A DNA stretch of 64,000 bases from CAVWUA01 sp963758025 (lineage in GTDB: Bacteria > Planctomycetota > Planctomycetia > Isosphaerales > Isosphaeraceae): the NCBI GenBank assembly GCA_963758025.1, contig CAVWUA010000001.1, forward strand, positions 310,001 to 374,000. The letters run 5' to 3'. Below, piece after piece: positions 42,609 through 52,437 of this stretch. The notes under the pieces are model-generated. The model did no database searches. It was not told where the DNA came from and worked only from the letters and a program-made list of their open reading frames with translations. The stretch's first letter is position 1. Each line of letters begins with the position of its first letter. Position numbers and translations under genes: made by a program.

Positions 42609-43049
42609 TTACTTCTCGCCCTTGGGTTTCAGGACGAACAGATGCTGTCCCGGACTCTTCGTCTTGAAATCCTCGGGCAAGGGTGAATCGCCGTAGGCAT
42701 AGAGGACCGTGACCGTATCGCCATCCTTCTTGATCATTCCACTCGCGGTCGATCCGACGGCGTCAGCCATCGTGGACCGAACGATCTTCATCTGGAGCTT
42801 GTGCGGCTGCTTCTCGTTGGTGACCTCATACGAGATGGCGTACTGCTCCTCGTCCTGGTCGTCGAAAAGCTGGAATTCTTCCTTGGTGATGCGGACCGTC
42901 GCGTTGAGGTGGGCTTCCGAGACGTCCTTACCCCCTTCCTCGCCACGAACGATCGTGTAGGTGCCGGTGTAGTCGGCCAAACCTTTGTCCTCGGCACGTG
43001 TCGGTGCGACGATCAGCAACAGAAACGTCAATCCGATGAATGTTCGCAT
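42609..43049 (-). CDS. TIGR03067-like small secreted protein
   Basis: A protein of 146 residues. The signal peptide is MRTFIGLTFLLLIVAPTRAE. The mature part opens YTGTYTIVRGEEGGKDV and closes with KKDGDTVTVLYAYGDSPLPE and DFKTKSPGQHLFVLK. This matches the TIGR03067 pattern of planctomycete proteins (a beta-barrel-like unit with a G-D-T motif followed by an acidic-Phe step). The ATG at 43049 follows a purine-rich GGGAGA and the signal peptide fits it; the open frame to 43115 is not needed. It lies between the sensor kinase and the response regulator genes, which is unusual. The function is unknown. Confidence 0.8.
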   Translation of the reverse strand: MRTFIGLTFLLLIVAPTRAEDKGLADYTGTYTIVRGEEGGKDVSEAHLNATVRITKEEFQLFDDQDEEQYAISYEVTNEKQPHKLQMKIVRSTMADAVGSTASGMIKKDGDTVTVLYAYGDSPLPEDFKTKSPGQHLFVLKPKGEK

Positions 43050-43145
43050 GGTTTCCAATCTCCCTTGGGCGGAATCGAATGGGGACATCCCGGACATCCC
43101 CTGGTCTCTCTCCAAGGGAGAGACAAATCTGGTGCCATGCCTCGA

Positions 43146-44822
43146 TCAGGCCGCGCGATGGTTGCCGGCCGTGGCGGCGTTCACGTGCGTCTCGTGTTCC
43201 TCCTCGTCTTGTCGCTCGACCGGCAGCCGCACGGAGAAGGTCGCTCCGAGCCCTTCGCCGGGGCTTTCCGCGGCGATCTCGCCGTGATGCTGGCTGATGA
43301 TCCGGTGCGTGATCGACAGGCCGAGGCCGGTCCCCTTGCCGACCTTGCGGCGGGTGAAGAAGGGCTCGAAGATGTTCTCCAGGATATCGGGGGCCATGCC
43401 GCAGCCGTCGTCGGCGAAGACCATCTAGGCCATGCCCTCGGCGTGCTTCAGATCGATCCGCAGGGTGCCTCCCGGCTCCATGCTGTCGAGCGCGTTGACG
43501 ACCAGATTGAGCACGACCTGCTTGATCTCCTGGGCATCGACGTGGGCAAGACGGCCTCGCGGGGATGGAAGAGGATGGTCTTGCCCCGGTACTTGCCCAT
43601 GTGCAGGATCATCTCGACGACGCCCTGGATCAGCTCGCCCAGCTCGGTCCGCTCGCGCTGGATGTCGTTGCAGCGGGAGAAGTCGAGGAGCTTCTCGGTG
43701 ATCCGCTTGCAGCGGAAGGCTTCCTCCTGAATCATCCGGAGGTAGTTGCCGACGACCTTGGCGTCGGCGGGGCTGGCCTGCAACTGGTCGAGCATGCCGT
43801 TGAGGCGGTTCTCCAGCGCCTCGGAGCAAAAAGCGATCGAGGCGAGCGGGTTGTTGATCTCGTGGGCGACGCCCGCCGCGAGGAAGCCGACGCCGGCCAG
43901 CCGCTCGGACCGGACGAGCTGACGGCTACGTTCCTGGACCTGTTGCTCCAGGTCGGCGTAGGTGGCGCTGAGGCGGGTGGTCATGTCGTTGAACGCCTCG
44001 GCCAGGGCCTGCATCTCGTCGCCCGTGTGCAGGTCGATCCGGTAGTCGAACTGGCCCCGGGCCACGCGACGCACGCCGCGCTGAAGCAGCCGCACCGGAT
44101 AGAGCACCCAGCGGTGGAAGAGCGTGGCCAGCCCCGACGAGCATCGCCAGGACCATCAGGGCCGAGGTCCAGACAATCACCCGGCTGGACTGGTACTGGA
44201 GCTTCGATGCGGCGAGGACGTCGAGAAAGTCGCGGTGGAGCTTGTCCGGCAGGGCGACGGCCGAGGAGTGGAGTCGCTCCAGCCGGGCCAGGATGATCTC
44301 GCGGTCGCCCCAAGGGCCGTCCGCCGCCATCCGGCGCTCCGGGTGCCGGCTGAGGTACACCGACGTCCGCGCGAACAGCGGCGGAGTATCGCGCTCGGGC
44401 TGGATGTGGTTCAGGATCGCCGTCAGGTCATCGTCGATCAGGAAGGCCAGCTCGAACTCGTCGCGGCCGTCATCGGCGCGGTTGCCCTTCGTCCAGTTCC
44501 GTTCCAGTTCTTTGTAGTAGCGCTGCAGGGCCGTGCGCGCCGCCTCCACCTTCTCGATCGTCCGGTCGAGCCGCGCCGCGGTGGCGCTGCTCCGGAGGTC
44601 GATCCTCGGTTCGATCGGGGTGTTTCGGAGCACGTCGAGCTGGGCGACCGCCTTGAGCAGTTCCTTCGAGGCGTCCAGCTCCTTGAGCTGATCGACGAGC
44701 GTCAGATTGCTGATGTGGAACGAATGCAGGCCAAAGACCGATCCGCCCAGCAGAATCAGCATCATGCCGATGACCAGGCTGAGCCCGACGATGAGCTTGA
44801 ACCGGATGGTCCGTAACGGCAT
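43146..44822 (-). CDS. NtrB-like sensor histidine kinase, two frame breaks and an in-frame TAG
   Basis: About 559 residues. Helix 1 is LIVGLSLVIGMMLILLGGSV, followed by an extracytoplasmic four-helix-type sensor of about 200 residues and helix 2 (VIVWTSALMVLAMLVG). A HAMP domain comes next (VRRVARGQFDYRIDLHTGDE), then HisKA with the phosphoacceptor in AAGVAHEINNPLASIAFCSE. The HATPase_c domain has N box VVNALDS, G1 FADDGCGMAPD and G2 GKGTGLGLSI. Frame breaks lie near 44138 and 43555. A TAG at 43425-43427 interrupts the kinase domain just before the G1 box. GGAGGT seven bases before the ATG at 44822 supports that start. Confidence 0.88.
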
Positions 44823-44994
44823 GGCGCCGACCTCCTTGTCGCGCGGGGTGCAAAGTGCGTCCATCCTGGATCGCGAAGCCGTTTCACGTGTGTCGCGGAG
44901 TTCGCCGCGAACTATACCAGAGACGGCCCAAGGCTCAAAGAGAGTTCGGCGGGATTTCCTCAAGTCCGTTCGCCCTTTTGCCGAAGGTCGCCCC

Positions 44995-47544
44995 TCAGAC
45001 CACCTTGACCTGATAGAACGTGTCCTCCGGGCGGCCGTTTCCAGGGCGGAACCGGAACCGGATCACCGTCCCTCGGGGGAGAGACCCAGTGCCGAGGTCG
45101 GCCACGTAAAGGCCCAGACCCGAGTCCCGTAACGGGATCACGCGGTCCTTTGGATCGTCCTCCGGACTCCACAGAACTGTTCCCGGGTCGTTCGATTCGA
45201 CACGGAGCATCCTGCCCGCGGGCAAGGTACTCCGCTGGTGGGTTCGTCGCCAGAGCACCAGGTTGGATTGCACCCGATCCACCTGGTAACGCTGGGAAGT
45301 GACCCGAGGCATGTCGAAGACACGGTTGTCGCGCAACGACCGGCGGAGCTTGACGTATTCCGCATGTGCCCAGACCAGGGGCATGGCCGAACCCGTGGGA
45401 CGCCCCAGGAAGAGGCTACGTTCGGGGATGTCCTCCGTATCCCAGACCTGTTCGGAGATCATGCCACCCTCCCCGGCGAACCCCTCCATGGCTCGCAAGA
45501 GCCGCACGGCCTCGTCACGCTGCCCGGCGGCCAGTTCATAGTGGGCACGCTCCCCGGTCAAAAGTGGCCAGGCACGTCCCCGACCGCCCTTGTCGAAATT
45601 AAACGCGGAGCCGTCGGGTTTCTCTCCATAGCCGTCGTTGTTATAGCGGTGCCAGCAGGGCCCATACGGCGTTTCCACCTTGAGCACGGCGTCGATGACC
45701 CGGATCGTGTTGAGGATGAGCGGATCGTCGGCGGGCCGGAGACCGAACCGGACGTAGGCGAGCGCATCGACACTGACGATATCCGCCGGTGAGAATCGCG
45801 CTTCGCTCTCGGGACGGAACCAGAACTGGAGCCTTCCTTCCGTCTTGATCGGCTCCCCCCGATCATTGGGAGGCGCGATCCGCAAATAGTATCCCGGCAC
45901 CCCCACCTGCTCGGCCAGCTTGGTCCCTTCCACGTACGTCCAGTATTCGATCGAGGCGTTCCAGGCGTCGGCCGTCTCACGCAAGAACTGGGCGAGGTCG
46001 GTCTCTCGCTGTCCCTCGGCCAGTTCGGCCGCGATAAGGAGCGCGGTGATTGAGGCCGAGATCGTGAATGGGGCAAACCCGCGCTCGTTTTCCCAGCGGT
46101 CTTCCTGAGTGGACGGCCCCTGACGGACGAGGTAACCGACCGCCTGGCGGACCATCGGCCAGAACCGGTCGAGATCGGCAGTCCCGAGTACCCCCTCCCT
46201 CTGAAGCAGTTCGATGAGCACGACGGGCAAGGCCGTCTCGCCCATCTGAATGCCTTCCCAGTACGGCTTGCTGCTGACCCACATGTTCTGCGGCCAGTGG
46301 CCGTCGGCCTCCTGTGTCGCCTGGAGGTACTGAAGGATGCGCAGGGGGTCTTCGCGGTCGCCGGCGGCCAGCAAGGCACCGGCGGCCGCGACCTGATCGC
46401 GAGGCCAGACCAGGTGATAACCGCCATGACCGATGTGATTGTCGCCGCGAGCATGGCCCCAGGGGATGGAGAGGCTGGCGATCAAAGCACCGGGAACCGT
46501 CTTGCCTTCATGGGCACGGATGACCGCCGTGCTGATTCGGTAAAGGTCACGATTGCCCGGATCGTTCCGCTCCAGTGGGATCAGTTCCTCTTGCCAGTCG
46601 AGCCAGCCCTGAACGTACTCCGCGCGGATCTGCTCGAAATCGGCCAGGAGGCTGGACCGGGCGCGATGGGCGGCCTCGGGCGCGTCGGGGGCGAAGCCCA
46701 GGGCCAGGAGGAACGCGCCATCGCAGGCGGAGAGGTTCACCTCACCGATCAAAGCGACATTGCCATCCGCCGCACGCTCATAGAGATGAGTGAGATGGCC
46801 ATGTTCTTTCAGGTCGAGCACACCGACCCGGCTCCCCACGTACCCGGCCGTGCTCCGCAACCAGACGGGGGAGCAGGCCAGAGCCAACGCCATCCCGTTG
46901 CGTTGAGCGAACAGCGTGGGTGCTCCCTTGTGCTGCCCGATCCAGGCGGTGTTACCGCTCCCCTGGTTCTCGAGGTGCGGATTCAACACGGCGAAGAGGT
47001 GGTAATCCTCCAGCCTCCCCTGGAGTGGAACAAACCGGGTCTGCTGGATCACCGCCTCTTGATACGGATTGGTCAAGACCGTCTTCTCGATCCGGTACCG
47101 ACCCTCCTTGCACGTATTGATGATCCGATAGGCGGGGACTCCCTGGGCCAGCGTCTCATACTGGTGATGCGTGTCCCACTGTTCCTCGGAAAAGAAGCCA
47201 TGATCGTCGGTGACGATCAGGCCGAGCTGGCGTGTGCAGGCCCGATCCAGGCGAAGCTGGAATATTTCCTGCAAGATGCCCCGGCCGATCGTGAACCAGA
47301 CCAGACTCGTCGAGGTTCGCGAGGGGCTCAACGCCGTACCGACTCCAGCCTTTTCCCCGGAGTTCCAGTGGGGACTCGTGCCGGGCCATCCCGGCGCGAT
47401 GCGGCCGTTTGTCTGACCCCGATTCCAGAACTGCCAGGCCAAGGCCCCGGCTGCCAGACCAAGCCCCATCCCGGCTAGCGCCGCGACCGGGAGGTCCGAT
47501 TGTCTCGGATGAGGATTTCGTCGAATGCTCCTGGATCGTCCCAT
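44995..47544 (-). CDS. GH15 glucoamylase/glucodextranase-like hydrolase
   Basis: An intact 849-residue protein. An N-terminal hydrophobic helix (PVAALAGMGLGLAAGALAW) suggests membrane anchoring or export. Next is a glucodextranase N-like beta domain (ILQEIFQLRLDRACTRQLG, HHQYETLAQGVPAYRI). The (alpha/alpha)6 catalytic domain contains HLVWPRDQVAAAGALLAAG, the general acid region STQEDRWENERGFAPF and, near the base, MISEQVWDTEDIPERS followed by GSAMPLVWAHAEYVKL. A final beta domain lies after residue 740. It should hydrolyse alpha-glucans to glucose from chain ends. Last of a run of closely spaced minus-strand genes. Confidence 0.92.
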   Translation of the reverse strand: MGRSRSIRRNPHPRQSDLPVAALAGMGLGLAAGALAWQFWNRGQTNGRIAPGWPGTSPHWNSGEKAGVGTALSPSRTSTSLVWFTIGRGILQEIFQLRLDRACTRQLGLIVTDDHGFFSEEQWDTHHQYETLAQGVPAYRIINTCKEGRYRIEKTVLTNPYQEAVIQQTRFVPLQGRLEDYHLFAVLNPHLENQGSGNTAWIGQHKGAPTLFAQRNGMALALACSPVWLRSTAGYVGSRVGVLDLKEHGHLTHLYERAADGNVALIGEVNLSACDGAFLLALGFAPDAPEAAHRARSSLLADFEQIRAEYVQGWLDWQEELIPLERNDPGNRDLYRISTAVIRAHEGKTVPGALIASLSIPWGHARGDNHIGHGGYHLVWPRDQVAAAGALLAAGDREDPLRILQYLQATQEADGHWPQNMWVSSKPYWEGIQMGETALPVVLIELLQREGVLGTADLDRFWPMVRQAVGYLVRQGPSTQEDRWENERGFAPFTISASITALLIAAELAEGQRETDLAQFLRETADAWNASIEYWTYVEGTKLAEQVGVPGYYLRIAPPNDRGEPIKTEGRLQFWFRPESEARFSPADIVSVDALAYVRFGLRPADDPLILNTIRVIDAVLKVETPYGPCWHRYNNDGYGEKPDGSAFNFDKGGRGRAWPLLTGERAHYELAAGQRDEAVRLLRAMEGFAGEGGMISEQVWDTEDIPERSLFLGRPTGSAMPLVWAHAEYVKLRRSLRDNRVFDMPRVTSQRYQVDRVQSNLVLWRRTHQRSTLPAGRMLRVESNDPGTVLWSPEDDPKDRVIPLRDSGLGLYVADLGTGSLPRGTVIRFRFRPGNGRPEDTFYQVKVV

Positions 47545-47586
47545 GCGGCGGCTTCGCCTCGTCGTGCGTGGGGTTTGTTTCGATTC

Positions 47587-48021
47587 TCAGAGGCTGATCA
47601 ACGCCAGCCCCGTCTCGGGATCGTGCTTCTTCTGAAGATGTTTGGGGGATTCGGTCAGGATGACTTCCAGGGTCGGCCGGACGTGCGCCTCGACCAGATG
47701 ACCGCCCAGGGTGGTGCCGTCCGAGCGACCCACGACCACGTGCGCGTGCAGGGCCGGCTCACCGTCCTTCTCGGCGATGTCGCCGACCAGCGAGAGGACC
47801 TCGACCTGCTCGTTCACCGGGATCTTCTTGTAATCCTTCTTCTCCCAGTCGAAGTAGCCGAGGGTCACGTCCTGGAAGGCGCCGATGGCGGTGATCTGGC
47901 TGCCGCCGAGCTTGTTCGCCTTGGCGAAATCGACGAGGTTCGCCTTGACCTCGTCCCCCTTGTCGAAGATCAACGCGTAGGTCTTCTGGCCGTTAGTTTC
48001 ATGAAGTAGTTTTGATTTCAT
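47587..48021 (-). CDS. PPC/DUF296-domain protein
   Basis: An intact 144-residue single-domain protein. The PPC fold shows YALIFDKGDEVKANLVDFAK and the conserved HAHVVVGRSDGTTLGGHLVE with AHVRPTLEVILTE, where the His residues bind a metal in trimeric homologues. In plants PPC domains follow AT-hooks, but the bacterial stand-alone form has no hook and its function is unknown. AGGAGGT lies nine bases before the ATG at 48021, a strong site. It starts eight bases after the FAD/Fe-S oxidoreductase stop, so it is probably co-transcribed with it. Confidence 0.88.
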   Translation of the reverse strand: MKSKLLHETNGQKTYALIFDKGDEVKANLVDFAKANKLGGSQITAIGAFQDVTLGYFDWEKKDYKKIPVNEQVEVLSLVGDIAEKDGEPALHAHVVVGRSDGTTLGGHLVEAHVRPTLEVILTESPKHLQKKHDPETGLALISL

Positions 48022-48028
48022 CAGTGAA

Positions 48029-51000
48029 TTACCTCCTGCGGGACAGGGCAAAGGCCAGCGCGCCGCCGACGAACAGGCCGGTCCCCAGCAGCGCCGCGGT
48101 TTCGGTCAGCAAGGGCGCATCGGGTTCCCACTTGCCCAGAGGTTGATACGACATCTCGGGCAAGGGTTGATCGGGGCCTTGCGGCCCTTCGTGCAGGGCC
48201 ATCTGGAGAACCTGTGCCAGGTGCAAGGCCCCTCGGCCGGTCAGGTCGGCGACCTGCTCGCGACAACTGAAGCCGTCGGCGATCAGGAGCTGGTCCTCCG
48301 GCGCATTCCGCGCGGCGGGCAGGATGACACGCTCGCCAACGGCCACCGAGACGTCGTACTTATCCGCCTCGAAGCCGAACGATCCGGCCATGCCGCAGCA
48401 ACCGGAATCCAAAAGCTCGAAATCCAGGCCGAGCCGGGTTAGCAGTTCCGTCTCGCTGTTCAGGTGCATGATCGCTTTATGGTGGCAATGGCCGTGCACC
48501 AGAGCCTTGCGACGGAGCGACGGCGGCCGGTAGTTCTCCACCTTCTTCTGAAGGAATTCGCCGAGCGTGTACGTCTGCTTGCTGAGCCTCTTGGCGTCCT
48601 CGTCCATGGGGAAGAGGCTGAGCAGTTCATCACGGAAGACCGCCACGCAGCTTGGCTCCAGGCCGACGACCGGCGTCCCCGCCTGGATCTCCGGGCGCAG
48701 CGTTTCGAGAATCTGGTGCAGGAGCCGTTTGGCCGTGTCGAGGAAGCCGAAATCGTACAAAGGGCGGCCGCAGCAGAGCGACGCCTCGGGGACGATCACC
48801 TGGCAACCGGCGCTTTCCAGGACCTCAACGGCCGCCTTCGCGGTTTGCGGGTGGAAGTGGTTGTTGAACGTGTCGGGCCAGAGAATCACCCGCTGCCCGC
48901 CAAGGTGCCGGGGCGGGCGCCGACGCCACCACGCCTTGAACGTCTCGGGGGCGAACGCGGGCATCTTCCGGTGGGTCGAGATCCCGCCGAGCGCTTGCAT
49001 GACCTTGCCCAGCCCCGGCGTCTGCATCAAGAAATTCACAAGCCCCGGCGCCAGGGAAGCCAGCCGCGCCCACCAGTAGATCAAGCCCATCGAATAGGCC
49101 GCCATCGGCCGGAGCTTCCCCTCGTAATAATGCGAGAGGAACTCGGCCTTGTAGGTGGCCATATCCACATTCATCGGACATTCGTTTTTGCACCCTTTGC
49201 AGGCAAGGCAGAGGTCGAGCGCCTCGTGGACCGCGTCGCTTTGCCAGCCGTCGGTGAGGGTGTCCCCCCGGAGCATCTCGTTCAGGAGGTGAGCGCGGCC
49301 GCGGGTCGAGTGCATCTCCTCTTTCGTGACCATGTAACTCGGGCACATGGTTTCACTGTCTTCCTTGCGGCACTTGCCGATGCCCACGCAGCGTTCCGTG
49401 GCATAGGCGAAGCTGCCGTGATCTTCCTTGAAGGCGAAATTCGTCCGCACCTGCATCGGGTGATAATGTGGCCCCAGCCGCAGGTTCGTGGCCGGCTGGT
49501 ACGGATCGACGACCTTGTGCGGGTTGAGCTTGTTGTCCGGGTCCCAGATGCGCTTGAATTCGCCGAACGCCTCGATCAATTCCGGGCCGAACATCTTGGG
49601 CAGGAGCGCTGCCTTGGACTCGCCGTCACCATGCTCGCCTGAGATCGACCCTCCGAAACGTACTACCAAGTCCGACGCCTCGTCCAGAAATGCCCGGTAC
49701 TTCTTGATCCCCTCGGCCGATTTCAGGTCGAAGTCAATGCGCGTGTGAATACAACCCTGGCCGAAGTGGCCGTAGAGCGAGCATGCGTAATCGTGTTTTT
49801 CCAGGAGCTTGCGCAGCTCCCGGAGATAATCCCCCACGTTCTCGGGCGGCACGGCCGAATCTTCCCAGCCTTCCCACGTGTCGTCCTGATTCGGCACGCG
49901 CGCCGTGGCCCCCAGGCCAGCCTCGCGGACCTCCCAGATCATCTTTTCCTGCGCGGGGTCGTCGAACAGCTTCATGCTGGGCGGGTTGTCCCGCTGATTG
50001 AGCTCATCCATCAGGGCCTTGGCCTTGCCGTCGGCCTCGTTCTTGTCCTGACCGCCGAACTCGACCAGGAGCCAGCCGTGGCCATCGGGCAGGAGCTTCA
50101 CGGCGTCGGGGTGGAGGCCCTTCAGGTTCATGTTCTCAAACAGCACGCGGTCGATCCCTTCCAGGCCGCTCGGCGCGGCCTTGAGGATCTCGGGAACGTG
50201 GTCCCCCGCGTCATAGACGTCAGGATAGCCGAGCACCAGCAGCGAGCGCACCGGCGGGCTGGGCACCAGCCGGAGCGTGGCGCTGAGGATCGTCACGCAC
50301 GTCCCCTCGCTGCCTCCCAAAGCCCGCGCGACATGAAACCCTTTTTCGGGCAGGAGGTCGTCGAGGTTGTAGCCGGAGACGCGGCGGGGGATCTTCGGGT
50401 AACGCTCGACGGATCAGGTCGGCGTAATGATCGCGCAGGTCCCTCAACTGGGCGTAAATTTCCCCTTTGCGCCCCCCTCGGCGATGATCCGTTCCAGCTC
50501 CGCATCGTCCGCGGCGCCGACGGTCAGGATCGTGCCGTCGTAGAGCAGGATTTCCAGCTCCTCAATCTGGTCGGATGTCCGCCCGGTCCCTTCCCCCAGA
50601 AGCGAATGGACGCCGCACGAGTTGTTGCCGATCATCCCGCCGAGCGTGCAGTGGGTATGAGTCGAGGGATCGGGGGCGAAGGTCAGGTTGTGCTGCTCGG
50701 CCCGGGCCCGTAGCTTGTCGAGCACCGTCCCCGGCTGGACCTTCGCCAGCCGGCGTTCGGGATCGAGCCAGAGGATCTTGTGCATGTACTTGGAGAAATC
50801 CATCACGACCGCGACGTTGCAGCAGCCGCCGGTGAGGCTCGTGCCGCCGCCCCGCGAGAGGATCGGCGCACCGTGACGCCGGGCGATCGCGACGGTACGG
50901 ATCACGTCCTGCTCATCGCGGGGGACGACCACGCCGATCGGTACCTGCCGGTAATTCGACCCGTCAGTCGCGTACAGGGCGCGGCTGCCGTCGTCGAACC

Positions 51001-51115
51001 GGACCTCCCCCTGGATCGCCTGACGCAGTTCGTCGGCAAGAGCGCTGGCGTTGATGAACAGAGGCCCCGTCCCACCCTGACGAGGTTTGCTGGCTGTCGC
51101 GGGCGCGATGGACAT
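48029..51115 (-). CDS. FAD/4Fe-4S oxidoreductase, GlcD-GlcF-like fusion, two frame breaks
   Basis: About 1,028 residues. The FAD_binding_4 domain shows SRGGGTSLTGGCCNVAVVMD and CTLGGMIGNNSCGVHSLLGE. The FAD-oxidase C-terminal domain has GEHGDGESKA. Two Fe-S clusters follow (CVGIGKCRKEDSETMCPS and CLACKGCKNECPMNVD), then two CCG domains (SLCCGRPLYDFG, DSGCCGMAGSFG). It ends with a helix LLGTGLFVGGALAFALSRRR that could anchor it. It should oxidise a 2-hydroxy acid and pass electrons to the quinone pool. Frame breaks lie near 50455 and 50405. It is third in a run behind a TPP enzyme and an enolase-superfamily gene. Confidence 0.9.
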
Positions 51116-51183
51116 TGCGTCAGTTCCTCACTCTATTCATGGATATCTTCGAGATTCGGTCGATCCGGGCGTCTCATCGATCG

Positions 51184-52295
51184 TCAAGTGACCGCGAATC
51201 GCTCGGCGTCCTGCCGCTTGAATTCCAGACCCAGGCCGGGCCGGGACAGATCCGGGCGCAAGGCCCCATCGACCGGCTGGGGGACGCCGTCGAAGAGCAT
51301 CTGCTCGATCCGCACGTGGTCGTGGAAATACTCCAGGTGCCGCAACGTGGGCATGGCGCACGCCGGGTGGACGTGCAAGGCCGGGCGCAGTGCCCCGACA
51401 GCGGCATCGAACGGGCCTGGCAGAGCACGCCGACCTTCAGAAAGCCGGTGATTCCGCCGCAGCGCGTGATGTCCGCCTGGAGCACGTCCACCGCGCCGGC
51501 ATCCAGCATCCGGCGGAACATGAACAGATCATAACCATACTCGCCCGCCGTGATGTCCATCCCCCCCGGGCCGCGATCGCGGATCAGGCGGAGGCCGTCG
51601 AGGTCGTCGGAGGAGACCGGCTCCTCGAACCACGACACGTCGATCATGGCGAACGCCTGGGCCTGCGCCAGCGCCTGCTTGCGGGAGTAGGCCCCATTCG
51701 CATCGACGAAGAGCGCGGTTTTCGGCCCGATCGCCTCGCGGGCCGCCTGGACCCGACCGAGATCCTGATCCGGATGCCGGCCGATCTTCATCTTAACGCG
51801 GGGGATGCCCTGGCCGGCCCAGCCGCCAAGCTGTGCTTGCAGTTGTTCGATGGAATAGGACGTGAACCCGCCGCTGCCGTAGATCGGAACCTCGGTTCGC
51901 ACGGCCCCGAGCAGCGTCACGAGCGGCACGTCGAGCAGTCGGGCCTTCAGGTCCCAGAGCGCCGTGTCGATGGCGGAAATTGCCATCGAGGCGATGCCGG
52001 GTCGGCCCAGGTTACGGATGGCGGCGAGCATCGCGGCGTGCAAACCAGGGACGGCCATCGCATCGCCGCCCTGGACGACCTCGGCGAGCATCCCGCGGGC
52101 CAGGCGGGCGGTCGCCGGGTCGGCGTAGGAATAGCCCAGGCCGGTCTTGCCGCCACCGAGAACCTCGACCAGCACAAGCGTCGTCTTGTTCCACTCGTAC
52201 GTGCCGTCCGACTCGGGGGCGTCGGTCGGTACGGTATAGGTGTTGACGTGGATTGCCTCGATCGGCACGCCGCTTTCCGGAATTCGCGTGCTCAT
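51184..52295 (-). CDS. Enolase-superfamily enzyme (mandelate racemase-like), one frame break
   Basis: About 370 residues. The N-terminal capping domain begins PIEAIHVNTYTVPTDAPES. The barrel has K-x-K in RVKMKIGRH, metal ligands in FVDANGAYS, FEEPVSSDD and DITAGEYGYD, and a His in MPLSGHCA, which fits the mandelate racemase subgroup. These enzymes abstract a proton next to a carboxylate, as sugar-acid dehydratases or racemases. The exact substrate is not determinable. The frame breaks near 51385, after which ALHVHPACAMPTLRHLEYFH continues. The ATG at 52295 follows GGGGGAGGT very closely. It lies between the TPP enzyme and the FAD/Fe-S oxidoreductase, which suggests a sugar-acid pathway. Confidence 0.85.
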
Positions 52296-52437
52296 ACCTC
52301 CCCCGCTGAATTTGTTTCGATCGACTTGCCGGCATTCAGGCCATCCGGGTGAAGGTCCGGGCGACAACTCTTTTTCGGAGAAATCACCCGGGCCTTGACC
52401 GTGAAGGCTCTCGCTGAGAATCCTCTCTCCCGAGCGA

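Noticed and set aside
43050..43115. Upstream extension of the TIGR03067 gene
   Set aside because: The signal peptide begins at the ATG at 43049, and the extension encodes residues unlike any signal sequence.
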